Shown piece by piece: positions 28,109 through 38,772 of a stretch of DNA of 64,000 nucleotides. The DNA is taken from NCBI RefSeq assembly GCF_014202765.1, contig NZ_JACHHN010000012.1, positions 1 through 64,000 of the forward strand, in the 5' to 3' direction. The DNA is from Silvimonas terrae (GTDB taxonomy: Bacteria; Pseudomonadota; Gammaproteobacteria; Burkholderiales; Chitinibacteraceae). Numbering within the stretch: position 1 is the stretch's first letter; each line of letters starts with the position of its first letter. The notes beneath the pieces were generated by a model. That model was not told the DNA's origin. It was given only the letters and a program-made list of their open reading frames with translations, and did no database searches. Both the position numbers and the translations under genes were made by a program.

Positions 28109-28740
28109 ACGCGCAAACGCCCGCCGCAGGGGATTTTTCTGGCTGGGGAGACTGGCTACAACAGCAGCTGGCGGGGGCAGAGCGACAAACCCTGGGTGAC
28201 CTGAGCCGGCAAAACGCGGGACGCGCTGCGGCGGTGCTGGTGCCGGTGGTGCCCTACCCGCAAGGCACGCGCATCATCCTGACCGAACGCGCCGCACACC
28301 TGCGGCATCACGCCGGGCAAATCAGTTTTCCGGGCGGTCGCACTGACCCGCATGATCTCAACCCCGCTGCCACCGCCTTGCGGGAAGCGCGGGAAGAAAT
28401 CGGCCTCTCGCCGGAGAACGTCACGGTGGTCGGGGAACTGGGTCACTACCACACCATCACCGGCTTTACGGTCACGCCTGTCGTCGGCCTGGTGCAACCG
28501 GGCATGACCCTGAAACCAGAGCCCGGCGAGGTCGCCACGATTCTGGAGTTACCCTGGAGTACGCTGCTGGACCCGGCCCGGTATGAATTACGCTGGGTAG
28601 AGCGGCGTGGCTTGCGCGGAAAAAGCCTGTTTGTGGAATGTGGCGAGATCACCGTCTGGGGCGCGACGGCAGGCATGCTGCTGATGCTGGCGCGGGCACT
28701 GGGTATGCCGGGGCAACCACGGGACGTCACGACCGGTTGA
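28105..28740 (+). CDS. CoA pyrophosphatase, Nudix family
   Basis: A 211-residue Nudix hydrolase. The Nudix box is GGRTDPHDLNPAATALREAR followed by EEIGL, preceded by the LRHHAGQISFPGG motif of the CoA-specific (NudL-type) subgroup. Such enzymes cleave CoA and its derivatives to 4'-phosphopantetheine and 3',5'-ADP. The ATG overlaps the TRIC-type gene stop. It is the second gene of a two-gene operon. Confidence 0.88.
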   Translation: MNAQTPAAGDFSGWGDWLQQQLAGAERQTLGDLSRQNAGRAAAVLVPVVPYPQGTRIILTERAAHLRHHAGQISFPGGRTDPHDLNPAATALREAREEIGLSPENVTVVGELGHYHTITGFTVTPVVGLVQPGMTLKPEPGEVATILELPWSTLLDPARYELRWVERRGLRGKSLFVECGEITVWGATAGMLLMLARALGMPGQPRDVTTG

Positions 28741-28862
28741 TTTCCGTGGGTTTGGACCAGATCCACAACCCCGCACAACCCCAATCAATACAAACGGTTG
28801 CAAAGCAGCGCCTGTTTTCCCGATCCGCGTATCTTGCAGAGCAGCGAATTGTCACAGGTTCG

Positions 28863-28871
28863 TGCTACAAT
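28863..28871 (+). promoter_or_regulatory. Extended -10 promoter of bipA
   Basis: TGCTACAAT lies 34 bases before the bipA start. TACAAT with an upstream TGn is a good extended -10. No clear -35 is seen 17 bases upstream. Confidence 0.5.
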
Positions 28872-28905
28872 CCTCGGCTTTTCAAACTGTTAGCTTTCCC
28901 CACAC

Positions 28906-30723
<1,818 letters not shown>

Positions 30724-30744
30724 TCCGGCTTGATCTGTAGTACG

Positions 30745-30778
30745 TAAAAAAGGCGACCTTGATGGTCGCCTTTTTTAT
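30745..30778 (+). terminator. Terminator of bipA
   Basis: AAAAAAGGCGACC, short loop, GGTCGCCTTTTTT, 23 bases after the stop codon. The same stem sequence recurs at 39781-39818. Confidence 0.92.
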
Positions 30779-30914
30779 CTGTGTTCGCTGCTGCCATATT
30801 CCTGCGCGCCTGGCCCTGTTGTAACCGGTACTTGCTTTGGAACAAGGGGGGATTCGGGTATCCTCGCGTTCTTGCGCATCGTTTATTCAATTCTGATCAA
30901 GGTAAAGCATATTG

Positions 30915-31691
30915 ATGGCCCCGGAAAAGCAGATGCCCCACGGCAGCCAAAGCCTGTCTCGTGCTTTTCAGTTAATTGAAGTGTTGAGCGGTTTTCCCAA
31001 CGGCTGTCCACTGGCCCGATTGTCGGAACTGGTTGAGCTGAACAAAAGCACCACGCACCGCATTCTGCAGGCGCTCAGTGCCATGGGTTATGTGACCCAT
31101 GCTGGCGCTGCAGGTAGTTATCGACTGACCGCAAAACTGGTGGCGGTGGGGCAAAAGGCACTGTCTTCGCTCAATATCATTCAGGTGGCTGCGCCATTTC
31201 TGGAAACGCTGAATCTGGAAACGGGCGAGACGGTGAATCTCTCCCATTGGGAGGCGGATCATACCGTGCTGATTTACAAGCTTGAGCCCACACGGTCGGT
31301 CATGCGCACGCATGCCTATATCGGTCAGCAAAGCGCTTTGCATTGCACGGCGATGGGCAAGCTTTACCTGGCCCACGCGGCAGAAGGGTATGTTGAGCGC
31401 TATTGGGCCAATGCACGTATAGAGCGGCTGACGGAACACACCATCGTGGCGCTGGATGCGTTGCACGCGGAATTGGCGCAAATCCGGGCCACTGGTATTG
31501 CTTTTGATCGTGAAGAAAACGAATTAGGCGTCTCTTGCATTGCCGCGCCGGTTTTTGATGTGAAACAGCGGGTTGAATATGCGATTTCCACTTCACTGCC
31601 GACTTCCCGGCTGGCCGCACAGGGGCAAGAGGCCTTGATCGGGCCGATCCGGCTGGCGGCGCGGCAGATCTCTGCGGAGTTGGGTGGCTGA
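30915..31691 (+). CDS. IclR-family regulator, YiaJ/PlaR type
   Basis: A 258-residue regulator. The N-terminal winged helix reads LSRAFQLIEVLSGFPNGCPL and ELVELNKSTTHRILQAL. The IclR effector domain follows (HCTAMGKLYLAH, GIAFDREENELGVSCIAAPV). In enterobacteria the YiaJ (PlaR) member represses the yia cluster for 2,3-diketo-L-gulonate use. Here it faces the same set of genes tail to tail, so it is the likely controller of the cluster. ATG 30915 is taken as start; a TTG directly before it is possible. Confidence 0.85.
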   Translation: MAPEKQMPHGSQSLSRAFQLIEVLSGFPNGCPLARLSELVELNKSTTHRILQALSAMGYVTHAGAAGSYRLTAKLVAVGQKALSSLNIIQVAAPFLETLNLETGETVNLSHWEADHTVLIYKLEPTRSVMRTHAYIGQQSALHCTAMGKLYLAHAAEGYVERYWANARIERLTEHTIVALDALHAELAQIRATGIAFDREENELGVSCIAAPVFDVKQRVEYAISTSLPTSRLAAQGQEALIGPIRLAARQISAELGG

Positions 31692-31710
31692 CAGGGTGGG
31701 GGTTTATCAA

Positions 31711-31744
31711 TAAAAAACGGCAGTGGTCACTGCCGTTTTTTATT
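31711..31744. terminator. Bidirectional terminator
   Basis: TAAAAAACGGCAGTG / CACTGCCGTTTTTTATT, a near-perfect palindrome between the IclR gene (plus) and the epimerase gene (minus). Confidence 0.93.
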
Positions 31745-31774
31745 GGCTACGGATTGCGGATGAGGAGGCTGTGG

Positions 31775-32467
31775 TTATTGGCCGTAATAAGCCTTGGCCC
31801 CATGCTTGCGCAGATAGTGCCGGTCCAGCAATGGCTGTTGCATCGGACTCAGGCGTGGCGCGAGTTGGGCGGAGAAAATCCCCATATAGGCAATTTCTTC
31901 CAGCACCACGGCATTGTGCACGGCGGCCATGGCATCTTTACCCTAGGCAAATGGACCATGTGAATGCACCAGCACGGCCGGAATCTGCCCCGCCGCCAGC
32001 CCGCGCTGCGCAAAGGTCTCGATAATCACGTTGCCGGTTTCCAGTTCATAATCGCCGGCTATTTCGTGTTCTGTCATCAAACGGGTGCATGGAATATCGC
32101 CGTAGAAATAATCTGCATGGGTTGTGCCCCAGGCGGGTAGATCGATTCCGACCTGTGCCCAGATCGTGGCATGGCGGGAATGCGTATGCACAATGCCGCC
32201 CACTTCCGGGAAAGCCCGGTAAAGCGCCAGGTGCGTTGGCGTATCGGATGATGGTTTGAGCTTGCCTTCCCGGATGTTGCCTTGCAGATCCACCACCACC
32301 ATGTCTTCGGCGCACATGACTTCATAATCCAGCCCGGACGGTTTGATCACCACAAGACCGCTGGCACGATCAATGGCGCTGACGTTACCCCAGGTAAACG
32401 TCACCAGTTTGTGCTGGGGCAGGGCCAGGTTGGCGTGCAGTACTTGCTGCTTCAGTTGTTCAAGCAT
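31775..32467 (-). pseudogene. sgbE: L-ribulose-5-phosphate 4-epimerase (UlaF/SgbE/AraD), interrupted by TAG
   Basis: The frame from ATG 32467 encodes a class II aldolase-fold epimerase that turns L-ribulose-5-P into D-xylulose-5-P. Family signatures are present: TWGNVSA, the [11 protein letters not shown] zinc motif and [16 protein letters not shown]. Codon 175 is TAG (31943-31945) where the family has Trp in HGPFAWG. After it the same frame runs on unbroken for 55 codons of perfect family sequence ([38 protein letters not shown]) to TAA at 31775. One G-to-A change (TGG to TAG) explains it. The truncated product would lose C-terminal residues, including the active-site Tyr of the family. TAG is used as a normal stop elsewhere in the window, so recoding is unlikely. 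A sequencing error is possible. The start overlaps the sgbU end by eight bases. Confidence 0.9.
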
Positions 32468-33320
32468 GCCAGCCTCCTTCTTGCATGCGCGCTTCAATCC
32501 AGCGGCGGGCAGCAATGATTTCAGCCACCGGTTCTTCCGCTTTTTCAGTCCACATCTCAATCAGGAACGCGCCGCGATAATTGAGTGTCTTGAGCGTGCG
32601 AAAGACATTCACAAAATCCACGCAACCCTGACCAAAGGGAACGTCGCGAAACTGGCCGGGCTGCAGTTCGGTCACCGGATAAGTATCTTTGAGGTGAATG
32701 GCGGCAATGCGGTCAAGCCCCAGCGCCAGCTCATCGGGCACGTTATTGCCCCAGGCAGAAAGATTGCCCACGTCTGGATACACGCTGAACCACGGAGAAC
32801 GGATTTGCGCCTCCCAAGCTTTCCATTTGCGGATGGAGTTCATGAACGCGGTGTCCATGATCTCCACCGACAACATCACCTGGGCCTGGGCGGCCAGGTC
32901 AGCAGCCCACTGCAGCCCTTGCATGAATTGCGCTTCGGTATGCGGGTCGTGCGGTTCGTAATACACGTCATAGCCGGCGAGCTGGATATTGCGGATTCCC
33001 ACGTCCTGGGCCAGCCGGATGGCTTTACTCATGATGGTGCGTGCGGCTTCGCGCGTGGCCGGATCACGGCTGCCAAACGGAAACCGTCGATGCCCGGATA
33101 AGCACATGGAGGGGATACGCACGCCACTATCAATGATGGCGTTGGCGAGCGTTTTGCGTTCGGTCGCAGACCAGTCCAGCCGGGCCAGTCGCTCTGGTGT
33201 TTCATCAATCGAGATTTCAACAAAGTCAAAACCACAGGCCTTGGCCAGTGCAAGGCGCTCACTCCACGCCAGCTGCCCGGGAAGTGCTTTTTCGTAAATA
33301 CCTAACGGATGAGTACGCAT
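32460..33320 (-). CDS. sgbU: L-ribulose-5-phosphate (L-xylulose-5-P) 3-epimerase
   Basis: A 286-residue TIM-barrel epimerase of the UlaE/SgbU family. It begins [20 protein letters not shown], as these proteins do, and has [24 protein letters not shown] and IHLKDTYPV. It interconverts L-xylulose-5-P and L-ribulose-5-P. ATG 33320 comes one base after the sgbH stop. A longer frame to 33617 is antisense-like and not family sequence. The gene is fifth in the minus-strand operon. The symbol follows the E. coli yia-sgb naming; UlaE is equally valid. Confidence 0.92.
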   Translation of the reverse strand: MRTHPLGIYEKALPGQLAWSERLALAKACGFDFVEISIDETPERLARLDWSATERKTLANAIIDSGVRIPSMCLSGHRRFPFGSRDPATREAARTIMSKAIRLAQDVGIRNIQLAGYDVYYEPHDPHTEAQFMQGLQWAADLAAQAQVMLSVEIMDTAFMNSIRKWKAWEAQIRSPWFSVYPDVGNLSAWGNNVPDELALGLDRIAAIHLKDTYPVTELQPGQFRDVPFGQGCVDFVNVFRTLKTLNYRGAFLIEMWTEKAEEPVAEIIAARRWIEARMQEGGWHA

Positions 33321-33321
33321 C

Positions 33322-33975
33322 TCATTGGCCCCAGTATTGCCTGATTTGCTGGCGGAAAGCCTGCGCGGCGGCAGCCGGTTCTGGCGCGCCATAGAGGGCG
33401 CGCCCAGCGATAAAGGCGCGCACTGGAATGCCTTTGAACAGCGCAAGATCCTGGGCGTCAAGGCCACCAGTGACGGAGGGCGCAATGCCAATGTCGGCCA
33501 GCGCGCGTAGCAGGTCCAGATCGGTCGCGCTCCAGCCCTGACCCTTGGCCTGGGCATCCCGCCCGCGGTGATAAATAGCCTGGCGAATACCGATGCGTTG
33601 CCAGTCGCGCGCGTCATTCAACGTCCAGTGACCAAACAGCTCAATCTGGATTTCGCCGCCATATTCCTCTGCGGTTTCATGGGCCTTTTCAATGGTGGCC
33701 AACGGCGCGGCACAGATAACCGTGGTCCAGTCCGCGCCCGCATCCATGGCCAGTCGGGTCATGGTTTCCCCTGCATCTGCGGCTTTAAGGTCGGCCACCA
33801 GGGTGTGTTGAGGATAGGCCTCGCGCAATGTGCGGACGGCTTGCATGCCGACCGAGCAACACAGCAAGGTGCCCGCTTCGATAATGTCGATATGAGGTGC
33901 GAGCAGGGTCAGCGATTGTAATGCCTCGGCTAAGGCGAGTTGGTCGAGCGCGACCTGGAGTTGGGGTTGTGTCAT
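33322..33975 (-). CDS. sgbH: 3-keto-L-gulonate-6-phosphate decarboxylase
   Basis: A 217-residue member of the orotidine-monophosphate-decarboxylase suprafamily (UlaD/SgbH). Active-site elements are visible: IIEAGTLL near residue 32, LVADLKAADAGE near 60, and the C-terminal VTGGLDAQD with FIAGRALYGA. It releases CO2 from 3-keto-L-gulonate-6-P to give L-xylulose-5-P. The ATG overlaps the lyxK stop as ATGA, and its stop is one base from the next start, so the operon is tightly coupled. Confidence 0.93.
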   Translation of the reverse strand: MTQPQLQVALDQLALAEALQSLTLLAPHIDIIEAGTLLCCSVGMQAVRTLREAYPQHTLVADLKAADAGETMTRLAMDAGADWTTVICAAPLATIEKAHETAEEYGGEIQIELFGHWTLNDARDWQRIGIRQAIYHRGRDAQAKGQGWSATDLDLLRALADIGIAPSVTGGLDAQDLALFKGIPVRAFIAGRALYGAPEPAAAAQAFRQQIRQYWGQ

Positions 33976-35501
33976 GCGGGGGCTCCGGGAAGGAAAGGAG
34001 GAAGGGCTTGAGCGGGGACTTCTTCAAACTGGCGCAGGCACTCAATCAGCCGCTGGTAGCGCTGATACTTGTGCTGATAGGCGTCCCGCGCGGTTGGGTC
34101 CGCGTGGATCACTGTCAGTGGGGTGGCTGTCGCGAGCACCGCGCTCTGGAAATCGGCGTGCACGCCCAGGCCGACCGCGGTCGCTAGCGCCGCACCCAGG
34201 CAGCCGGTTTCTTCGACCGCCGGGATTTCTACGGGGAGACCACTCATGTCGGATAGCATTTGCATCCAGACCTCGGAGCGGGCGGGCCCACCGGTGACCC
34301 GCAACGCTTCGACCGTGCTAAAGCACTCGCGCATTTGCAGCAGATGCGAGTAATGACTGAACACCACGCCTTCATACACGGCTTGCAATAAATGGGCGGG
34401 CTCGTGTGCGGCCTGTAGCCCATAGAATCCGCTTTTCATGCCCAGTCCGGCATTGCTGCCAAACAGAAACGGCAAGAACTGCACACTGCTATGGGCTTTG
34501 GGTAGGGCGGCAATGGCAGCGTTGATGCTGGCGTGATCTGGCGCGGCGCTAGTGGCGCCCATATTGCGGCTGACCCATTCGAGGTTGGCGGCCGAGGTGG
34601 GGCTGGCCGCATGCACAATGTATTGCCCGGGGACGGCATGGCGGCCGTGCACAAAGCGTTGGGTCGGGTGTGTCTTGATCTGGCGGGTGATACCGCTGGT
34701 CACAGACCAGGTACCCATCACCGCGTTCAGCCGGGTTTCATCCACAATGCCGGCACAGAGTGCGGTCGATACCACATCAAACAAGCCCCCCACCACAGGC
34801 GTGCCAACGGCCAGCCCGGTGAGCGCCGCCGCTTGTGCGGTCACGGTGCCGGCGATATCGGTCGCGCCGATCACTGGCGGCAGGCGATCCATGATCTCTT
34901 CGATACCCAAAAGGGCGGCCAGCGCCGGGTCATAGCGCCCGGTTTGCATATTGAAGAGGTTGGATTCCGAGATATTGGTTTCTTCGCAGGCAATCTGCCC
35001 GGTCAGACAAAAGCGTAAATAGTCATGCGCCATCAGCACATGGCCAATCTGTGCCCAGGTCCCGGGTTCATTGAGCTTGAGCCAGCGCAGTAACGATACC
35101 GGATGGCCTGTCCACAAGGTTTGCAGGGTGTGCGGATAAAGCTGCTCAGGAATCCCGTCTTGTTGCCATGTCCGGACAATGTCCAGTGCACGCTGGTCTG
35201 ACGACAAAATCCCGTCGCGCAACACCTGACCTTGCCGATCAAGCAGATAAACGCCTTTGCCTTGCGCAGAAATCCCTACGCCACTGATCGCGCAGGCGGG
35301 CAGGCCGCTGCTGGCAATGGCCTTGTGTATTACGGCGGCGGCGTGATGCCACAGGTTGGCAAGATTGCGTTCTTGCCAGCCAGGCTGGCGGCTGATGGTG
35401 TCCAGCGCGCTGCGCGCTACCGCATATTCATGACCAGTCTCATCGTAGATGCCGGCCTTGATCAGCGTGCCACCGCAATCCAGCCCCAGGTAATAACTCA
35501 T
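33972..35501 (-). CDS. lyxK: L-xylulose/3-keto-L-gulonate kinase (FGGY family)
   Basis: A 509-residue FGGY sugar kinase. It starts YYLGLDCGGTLIKAGIYDE and carries GVGISAQGKGVYLLD, WTGHPVSLLRWLK and VGGLFDVVSTALCAGI, closely like E. coli LyxK/YiaP from end to end. In the yia pathway LyxK phosphorylates 3-keto-L-gulonate. The C-terminal VTGGPARSEVWMQMLSD is the second ATP-domain motif. It lies between the permease gene and sgbH. Confidence 0.93.
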   Translation of the reverse strand: MSYYLGLDCGGTLIKAGIYDETGHEYAVARSALDTISRQPGWQERNLANLWHHAAAVIHKAIASSGLPACAISGVGISAQGKGVYLLDRQGQVLRDGILSSDQRALDIVRTWQQDGIPEQLYPHTLQTLWTGHPVSLLRWLKLNEPGTWAQIGHVLMAHDYLRFCLTGQIACEETNISESNLFNMQTGRYDPALAALLGIEEIMDRLPPVIGATDIAGTVTAQAAALTGLAVGTPVVGGLFDVVSTALCAGIVDETRLNAVMGTWSVTSGITRQIKTHPTQRFVHGRHAVPGQYIVHAASPTSAANLEWVSRNMGATSAAPDHASINAAIAALPKAHSSVQFLPFLFGSNAGLGMKSGFYGLQAAHEPAHLLQAVYEGVVFSHYSHLLQMRECFSTVEALRVTGGPARSEVWMQMLSDMSGLPVEIPAVEETGCLGAALATAVGLGVHADFQSAVLATATPLTVIHADPTARDAYQHKYQRYQRLIECLRQFEEVPAQALPPFLPGAPA

Positions 35502-35566
35502 GGTTTTTCCTTGTTATGCCCATGCCGTCGCCAGCGCCAACGGTGCGCTGACGACGGATGTTCTTG

Positions 35567-36892
35567 TTATGCGGATTCTTGTTGCGGCAAAGGCGTGACG
35601 GGGGCCTGGCGGCGAGCGGTTTGCGCATCACCGGGCAGGCATGCGGCAATCAGTGCGGCAATGGCCAGAGCGCCTGCCAGGGTATAAATCGCAACGTTCT
35701 GGTCGTAACGGGTGATCAGCACGCCAACAAAATACGGGCCGCAAAAGCCGCCCAGATTGCCGAGCGCATTGATGACCCCGCGCGCACCGCCTGCGACTTC
35801 GGCGCTGAACATGCGAGGCGGGATGGTCCAGAACACGCTGGCGGCAGCTTGTAAAAACACGCCGCATCCCACCAGGAAGGCGTAGGACAGCCAGATGTTG
35901 TCGCGGGCGGTGACGGAGAAAAACATGCACAGGGCGAAGCCCAGCAGGGGCAGGACAATGTATTGCTTGCGCTTGCCACTGCGATCAGACGCTCTGGAAA
36001 TCAGGAACATGCCTGCCATGGTGCCGACGTAGGGCAGGATCGCCAGTAGCCCGACCATGCCCATATTGCTGTGAGTCAGGTTTTTGAGCAGGGTAGGCAG
36101 CCACAGGGTGTAGCCGTAAATACCAGTCTGGTAGAAGAAGTTCAGCGCAATCAATTGCCACATGCGCTTGTCTGCCAGAACCCGCGCCAGCGAGGCGTTC
36201 TGGACATGTTTGCCACTGACCGCCGCTTGCTCTGCCTTCAGGGCGTTGAGAATGTAGTCTTTCTCACGTTTGGAAATCCAGCTGGCTTCTTGTGGGCGGT
36301 CGCTCACCATAAAACACCAGATAAACAACACCAGTGCCGAGATAATCCCTTCGATGATGAACAGATAGCGCCAGTCCAGCGTGGCAATGATGTAACCGGA
36401 AAGGGGGGCAGTCAGAATGCCGGCAATCGGCACAAACATGATGACCAGTGCATTGGCGCGGCCACGTTCTTTGTCCGGAAACCAGTTGCTGATCATGGTC
36501 AGCACCACCGGCAACATACCGCCCTCAGCGACACCCAGGATAAAGCGCAGTATCAGCAGCTCGATTTCATTGCGAACCAGACCGGTCAGGATGGAAATCA
36601 CCGCCCACGCCACCAACGACCAGGCGATGAATTTCTTGCCACTGCCATGCACGGCAATCTTGCCGCCTGGCACCTGCAAAAACAGATAACCAATAAAGAA
36701 AATGCCGCCCGCCAGCCCCATCATGCTGGCGGCGATACCCAGATCGGACGCCATGCCGCCTGGCATGGCAAAGCCGATATTGACCCGATCCATGTATGAA
36801 ATGATGCAGGCAATCATGATGGGCGGAATAATGCGTAGCCAGCGCGTACGTGGGACAGCTTGTTCGATTTCTTGCACTTTTGGCTCCTCCAT
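35567..36892 (-). CDS. MFS permease of the anion:cation symporter type (YiaX2-like)
   Basis: A 441-residue major-facilitator protein with twelve segments. It has the ACS-family pattern: SYMDRVNIGFAMPGGMASDL in segment 1, then GYLFLQVPGG and RFILGVAEGGMLPVVLTMI. Position between dlgD and lyxK matches the YiaX2 permease of the Klebsiella yia cluster, where E. coli has the TRAP set YiaMNO. It probably imports ascorbate-derived acids such as 2,3-diketo-L-gulonate. The substrate is inferred from context. Confidence 0.88.
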   Translation of the reverse strand: MEEPKVQEIEQAVPRTRWLRIIPPIMIACIISYMDRVNIGFAMPGGMASDLGIAASMMGLAGGIFFIGYLFLQVPGGKIAVHGSGKKFIAWSLVAWAVISILTGLVRNEIELLILRFILGVAEGGMLPVVLTMISNWFPDKERGRANALVIMFVPIAGILTAPLSGYIIATLDWRYLFIIEGIISALVLFIWCFMVSDRPQEASWISKREKDYILNALKAEQAAVSGKHVQNASLARVLADKRMWQLIALNFFYQTGIYGYTLWLPTLLKNLTHSNMGMVGLLAILPYVGTMAGMFLISRASDRSGKRKQYIVLPLLGFALCMFFSVTARDNIWLSYAFLVGCGVFLQAAASVFWTIPPRMFSAEVAGGARGVINALGNLGGFCGPYFVGVLITRYDQNVAIYTLAGALAIAALIAACLPGDAQTARRQAPVTPLPQQESA

Positions 36893-37023
36893 AGAGACCA
36901 GGACGAAAACAGGCTCCCGCGCTCTAAGGCGCAGTGAGCTTGTGCTACCGGGTGTCTCCCGGTGGTGATCGCCAGTGGAAACCGTCTTGCGTTGCGAATC
37001 CTTGCTGATCCGCAGACTTGAAC

Positions 37024-38022
37024 TTAAAGGGCGCGAATCCGGGCCCAGACCGAGTCATCAACCGGAATGCCATCGCGGATGTTCTCGGCTTTGATCCGGT
37101 CAAACTCATGTCCGGGCAGGCGGATGGCCTGGGCCGGGTCGGCGCGGGTGGCCCCAAGTACATAGTCGGAGATGGTCTTGAGCTTCTGATCGCGCGTGCC
37201 TCGGTCTATCAGTTTGTCGACCGAGATAGCGATAAAGACCTGTGAAACGGCGTATTCGTCATCCAGCGTTTGAGTGACTTCCGCCACGGACAAACCGCCA
37301 GAGAGCAGCGTGGCAATCATGTCCAGCACAATGGATAACCCGGAGCCTTTCCAGAAACCCATCGGCATGATGCGGCGGTTGTTCTCGACCGTGGCCGGGT
37401 CCCGGGTCGGGTTGCCGTCATCATCAAAACCGGCATCGACCGGGAGTTGTTTGCCGGCCAGGCGGTTCACTTCCAGCATGCCGTAAGAGAACATCGACAT
37501 GGACATGTCGACCATGGTGATGGGGTTGCCCGGTACGGCCACGATCAGCGGGTTGGTGCCGATCCGGCAATCTTTTGCGCCCCATGGGGGCATGACGGCA
37601 ATCGAGTTGGTCCAGCAGATGCCGATATAGCCTTGTTCGGCCGCTTGATAACCGTAGCCGCCGCCGCGCATCCAGTGATTGGCATTACGCAAAGCCACCA
37701 GTCCGATGCCGTGTTCTGCCGCCAGCTCAACCGCCCGATCCATCATCGATTGTGCGGTCAGATTGCCAATGCTGCGCCTGGCATCCCACTGTTCCAGCGC
37801 GCCCAGTGCCAGCAGTCGTTCTGCTTTTTCGTTGGGCCGCACATGGCCCGCATCCAGTTGCTGGATAAACCGCGGAAAGCGATTCACGCCGTGCGAATAC
37901 ACCCCGGTTTGCGTGGTATCGGCAAACAACCTGGCACAAGCCTCTGCAGTGGGCTCGGCAACCTGCCTTGCCAGCAAAACCCGTTTGAATTCGGCTTTCA
38001 GCGTCTCGTAGGTCACTCTCAT
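37024..38022 (-). CDS. dlgD: 2,3-diketo-L-gulonate reductase
   Basis: A 332-residue member of the malate/L-lactate dehydrogenase (LDH2) family, identical in length to E. coli YiaK/DlgD. Family signatures are [20 protein letters not shown], the catalytic-His [12 protein letters not shown] and [20 protein letters not shown] with [12 protein letters not shown]. It reduces 2,3-diketo-L-gulonate to 3-keto-L-gulonate with NADH. ATG 38022 is chosen by family length; an upstream frame to 38082 adds nothing conserved. It is the first gene of the minus-strand operon. Confidence 0.94.
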   Translation of the reverse strand: MRVTYETLKAEFKRVLLARQVAEPTAEACARLFADTTQTGVYSHGVNRFPRFIQQLDAGHVRPNEKAERLLALGALEQWDARRSIGNLTAQSMMDRAVELAAEHGIGLVALRNANHWMRGGGYGYQAAEQGYIGICWTNSIAVMPPWGAKDCRIGTNPLIVAVPGNPITMVDMSMSMFSYGMLEVNRLAGKQLPVDAGFDDDGNPTRDPATVENNRRIMPMGFWKGSGLSIVLDMIATLLSGGLSVAEVTQTLDDEYAVSQVFIAISVDKLIDRGTRDQKLKTISDYVLGATRADPAQAIRLPGHEFDRIKAENIRDGIPVDDSVWARIRAL

Positions 38023-38117
38023 CGCGTGCTTCTCCTGGCTGCTGCATCGCACTGATGCCAGCAATGGATGGGATGCAGTCATGCATCCATGACCACAATT
38101 GGGCGCATCGTATCACC

Positions 38118-38167
38118 ATGTGAAATTCAAAACCAAATAAAATTTTACATAGTGAAATAATATTTCA
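38118..38167. promoter_or_regulatory. Operator region between dlgD and yiaL
   Basis: A perfect dyad TGAAATA-A-TATTTCA (38153-38167) lies in an A/T-rich divergent gap. Next to it, ATGTGAAATT and AATTTTACAT (38119-38150) form a second dyad with one mismatch. The layout TGAAAT-N-ATTTCA type is that of IclR-family operators (TGGAAATNATTTCCA for IclR). The likely binder is the IclR regulator at 30.9 kb. Confidence 0.65.
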
Positions 38168-38243
38168 TTTTGTGGTAGGTTTGCCGGAGCACGGAAAAGA
38201 GGTATGGCCACGAGTCCGTGCAATTGCCAACAAGGAGGGCGCG

Positions 38244-38750
38244 ATGTTTTCTGGACACGTATCGAACCTGGGCGAGCTGGCGTGGATTTATCCAGCGCCA
38301 ATTGCCCGGGCGCTAGCGCGATTGCGCGACGAAGACTTTGCGGCGATGAAGCCGGGACGTTATGAGCTGGAAGGTAGCGACATGATTCTGCAAGTGCTGG
38401 ATTTGCAGACGCGGCCCTATATGGAAAACCGGCCGGAGGTGCATCGCCGCTATGTGGATGTGCAGTTTCTGGTGAGTGGCGCAGAAATCATCCGGGTTGT
38501 CACCGATACCGGGCAGAACCGGGTGGTTGAGAACTTGTTGGCCGAACGGGACATCCTGTTTTACGAGGATGCCGCCAATGAAACGCAGTTGTTGATGCAG
38601 CCGGGGAGCTTTGCCGTGTTTTTCCCGCATGATGTGCATCGACCCAATTGTGCTGTGGACCAACCAGGCCCCATTCGCAAGGTGGTGATCAAAGTGGCGA
38701 TGTCATTGAACAATGGATGCGCCTCAAGCGCTGGTGGCTTGCCGCGATAA
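38244..38750 (+). CDS. yiaL: YiaL/YhcH/YjgK-family protein (DUF386)
   Basis: A 168-residue cupin-like protein of the YhcH/YjgK/YiaL family. The family's YELEGSDMILQVLDLQTRP, RPEVHRRYVDVQFLVSG and PHDVHRPNCAVDQPGPIRKV with likely metal-binding His and Glu are present. The biochemical role is not settled; relatives are linked to sugar-acid metabolism. AAGGAGG lies five bases before ATG 38244. It is the first gene of the divergent arm, whereas in E. coli it lies inside the yiaK operon. The last 15 residues exceed the usual length. Confidence 0.9.
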   Translation: MFSGHVSNLGELAWIYPAPIARALARLRDEDFAAMKPGRYELEGSDMILQVLDLQTRPYMENRPEVHRRYVDVQFLVSGAEIIRVVTDTGQNRVVENLLAERDILFYEDAANETQLLMQPGSFAVFFPHDVHRPNCAVDQPGPIRKVVIKVAMSLNNGCASSAGGLPR

Positions 38751-38772
38751 CAGAAAGGAAGGGTTGCGCATC

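Noticed and set aside
31740-32025. Plus frames over the end of the epimerase gene
   Set aside because: They are antisense to conserved epimerase sequence and begin inside a terminator.
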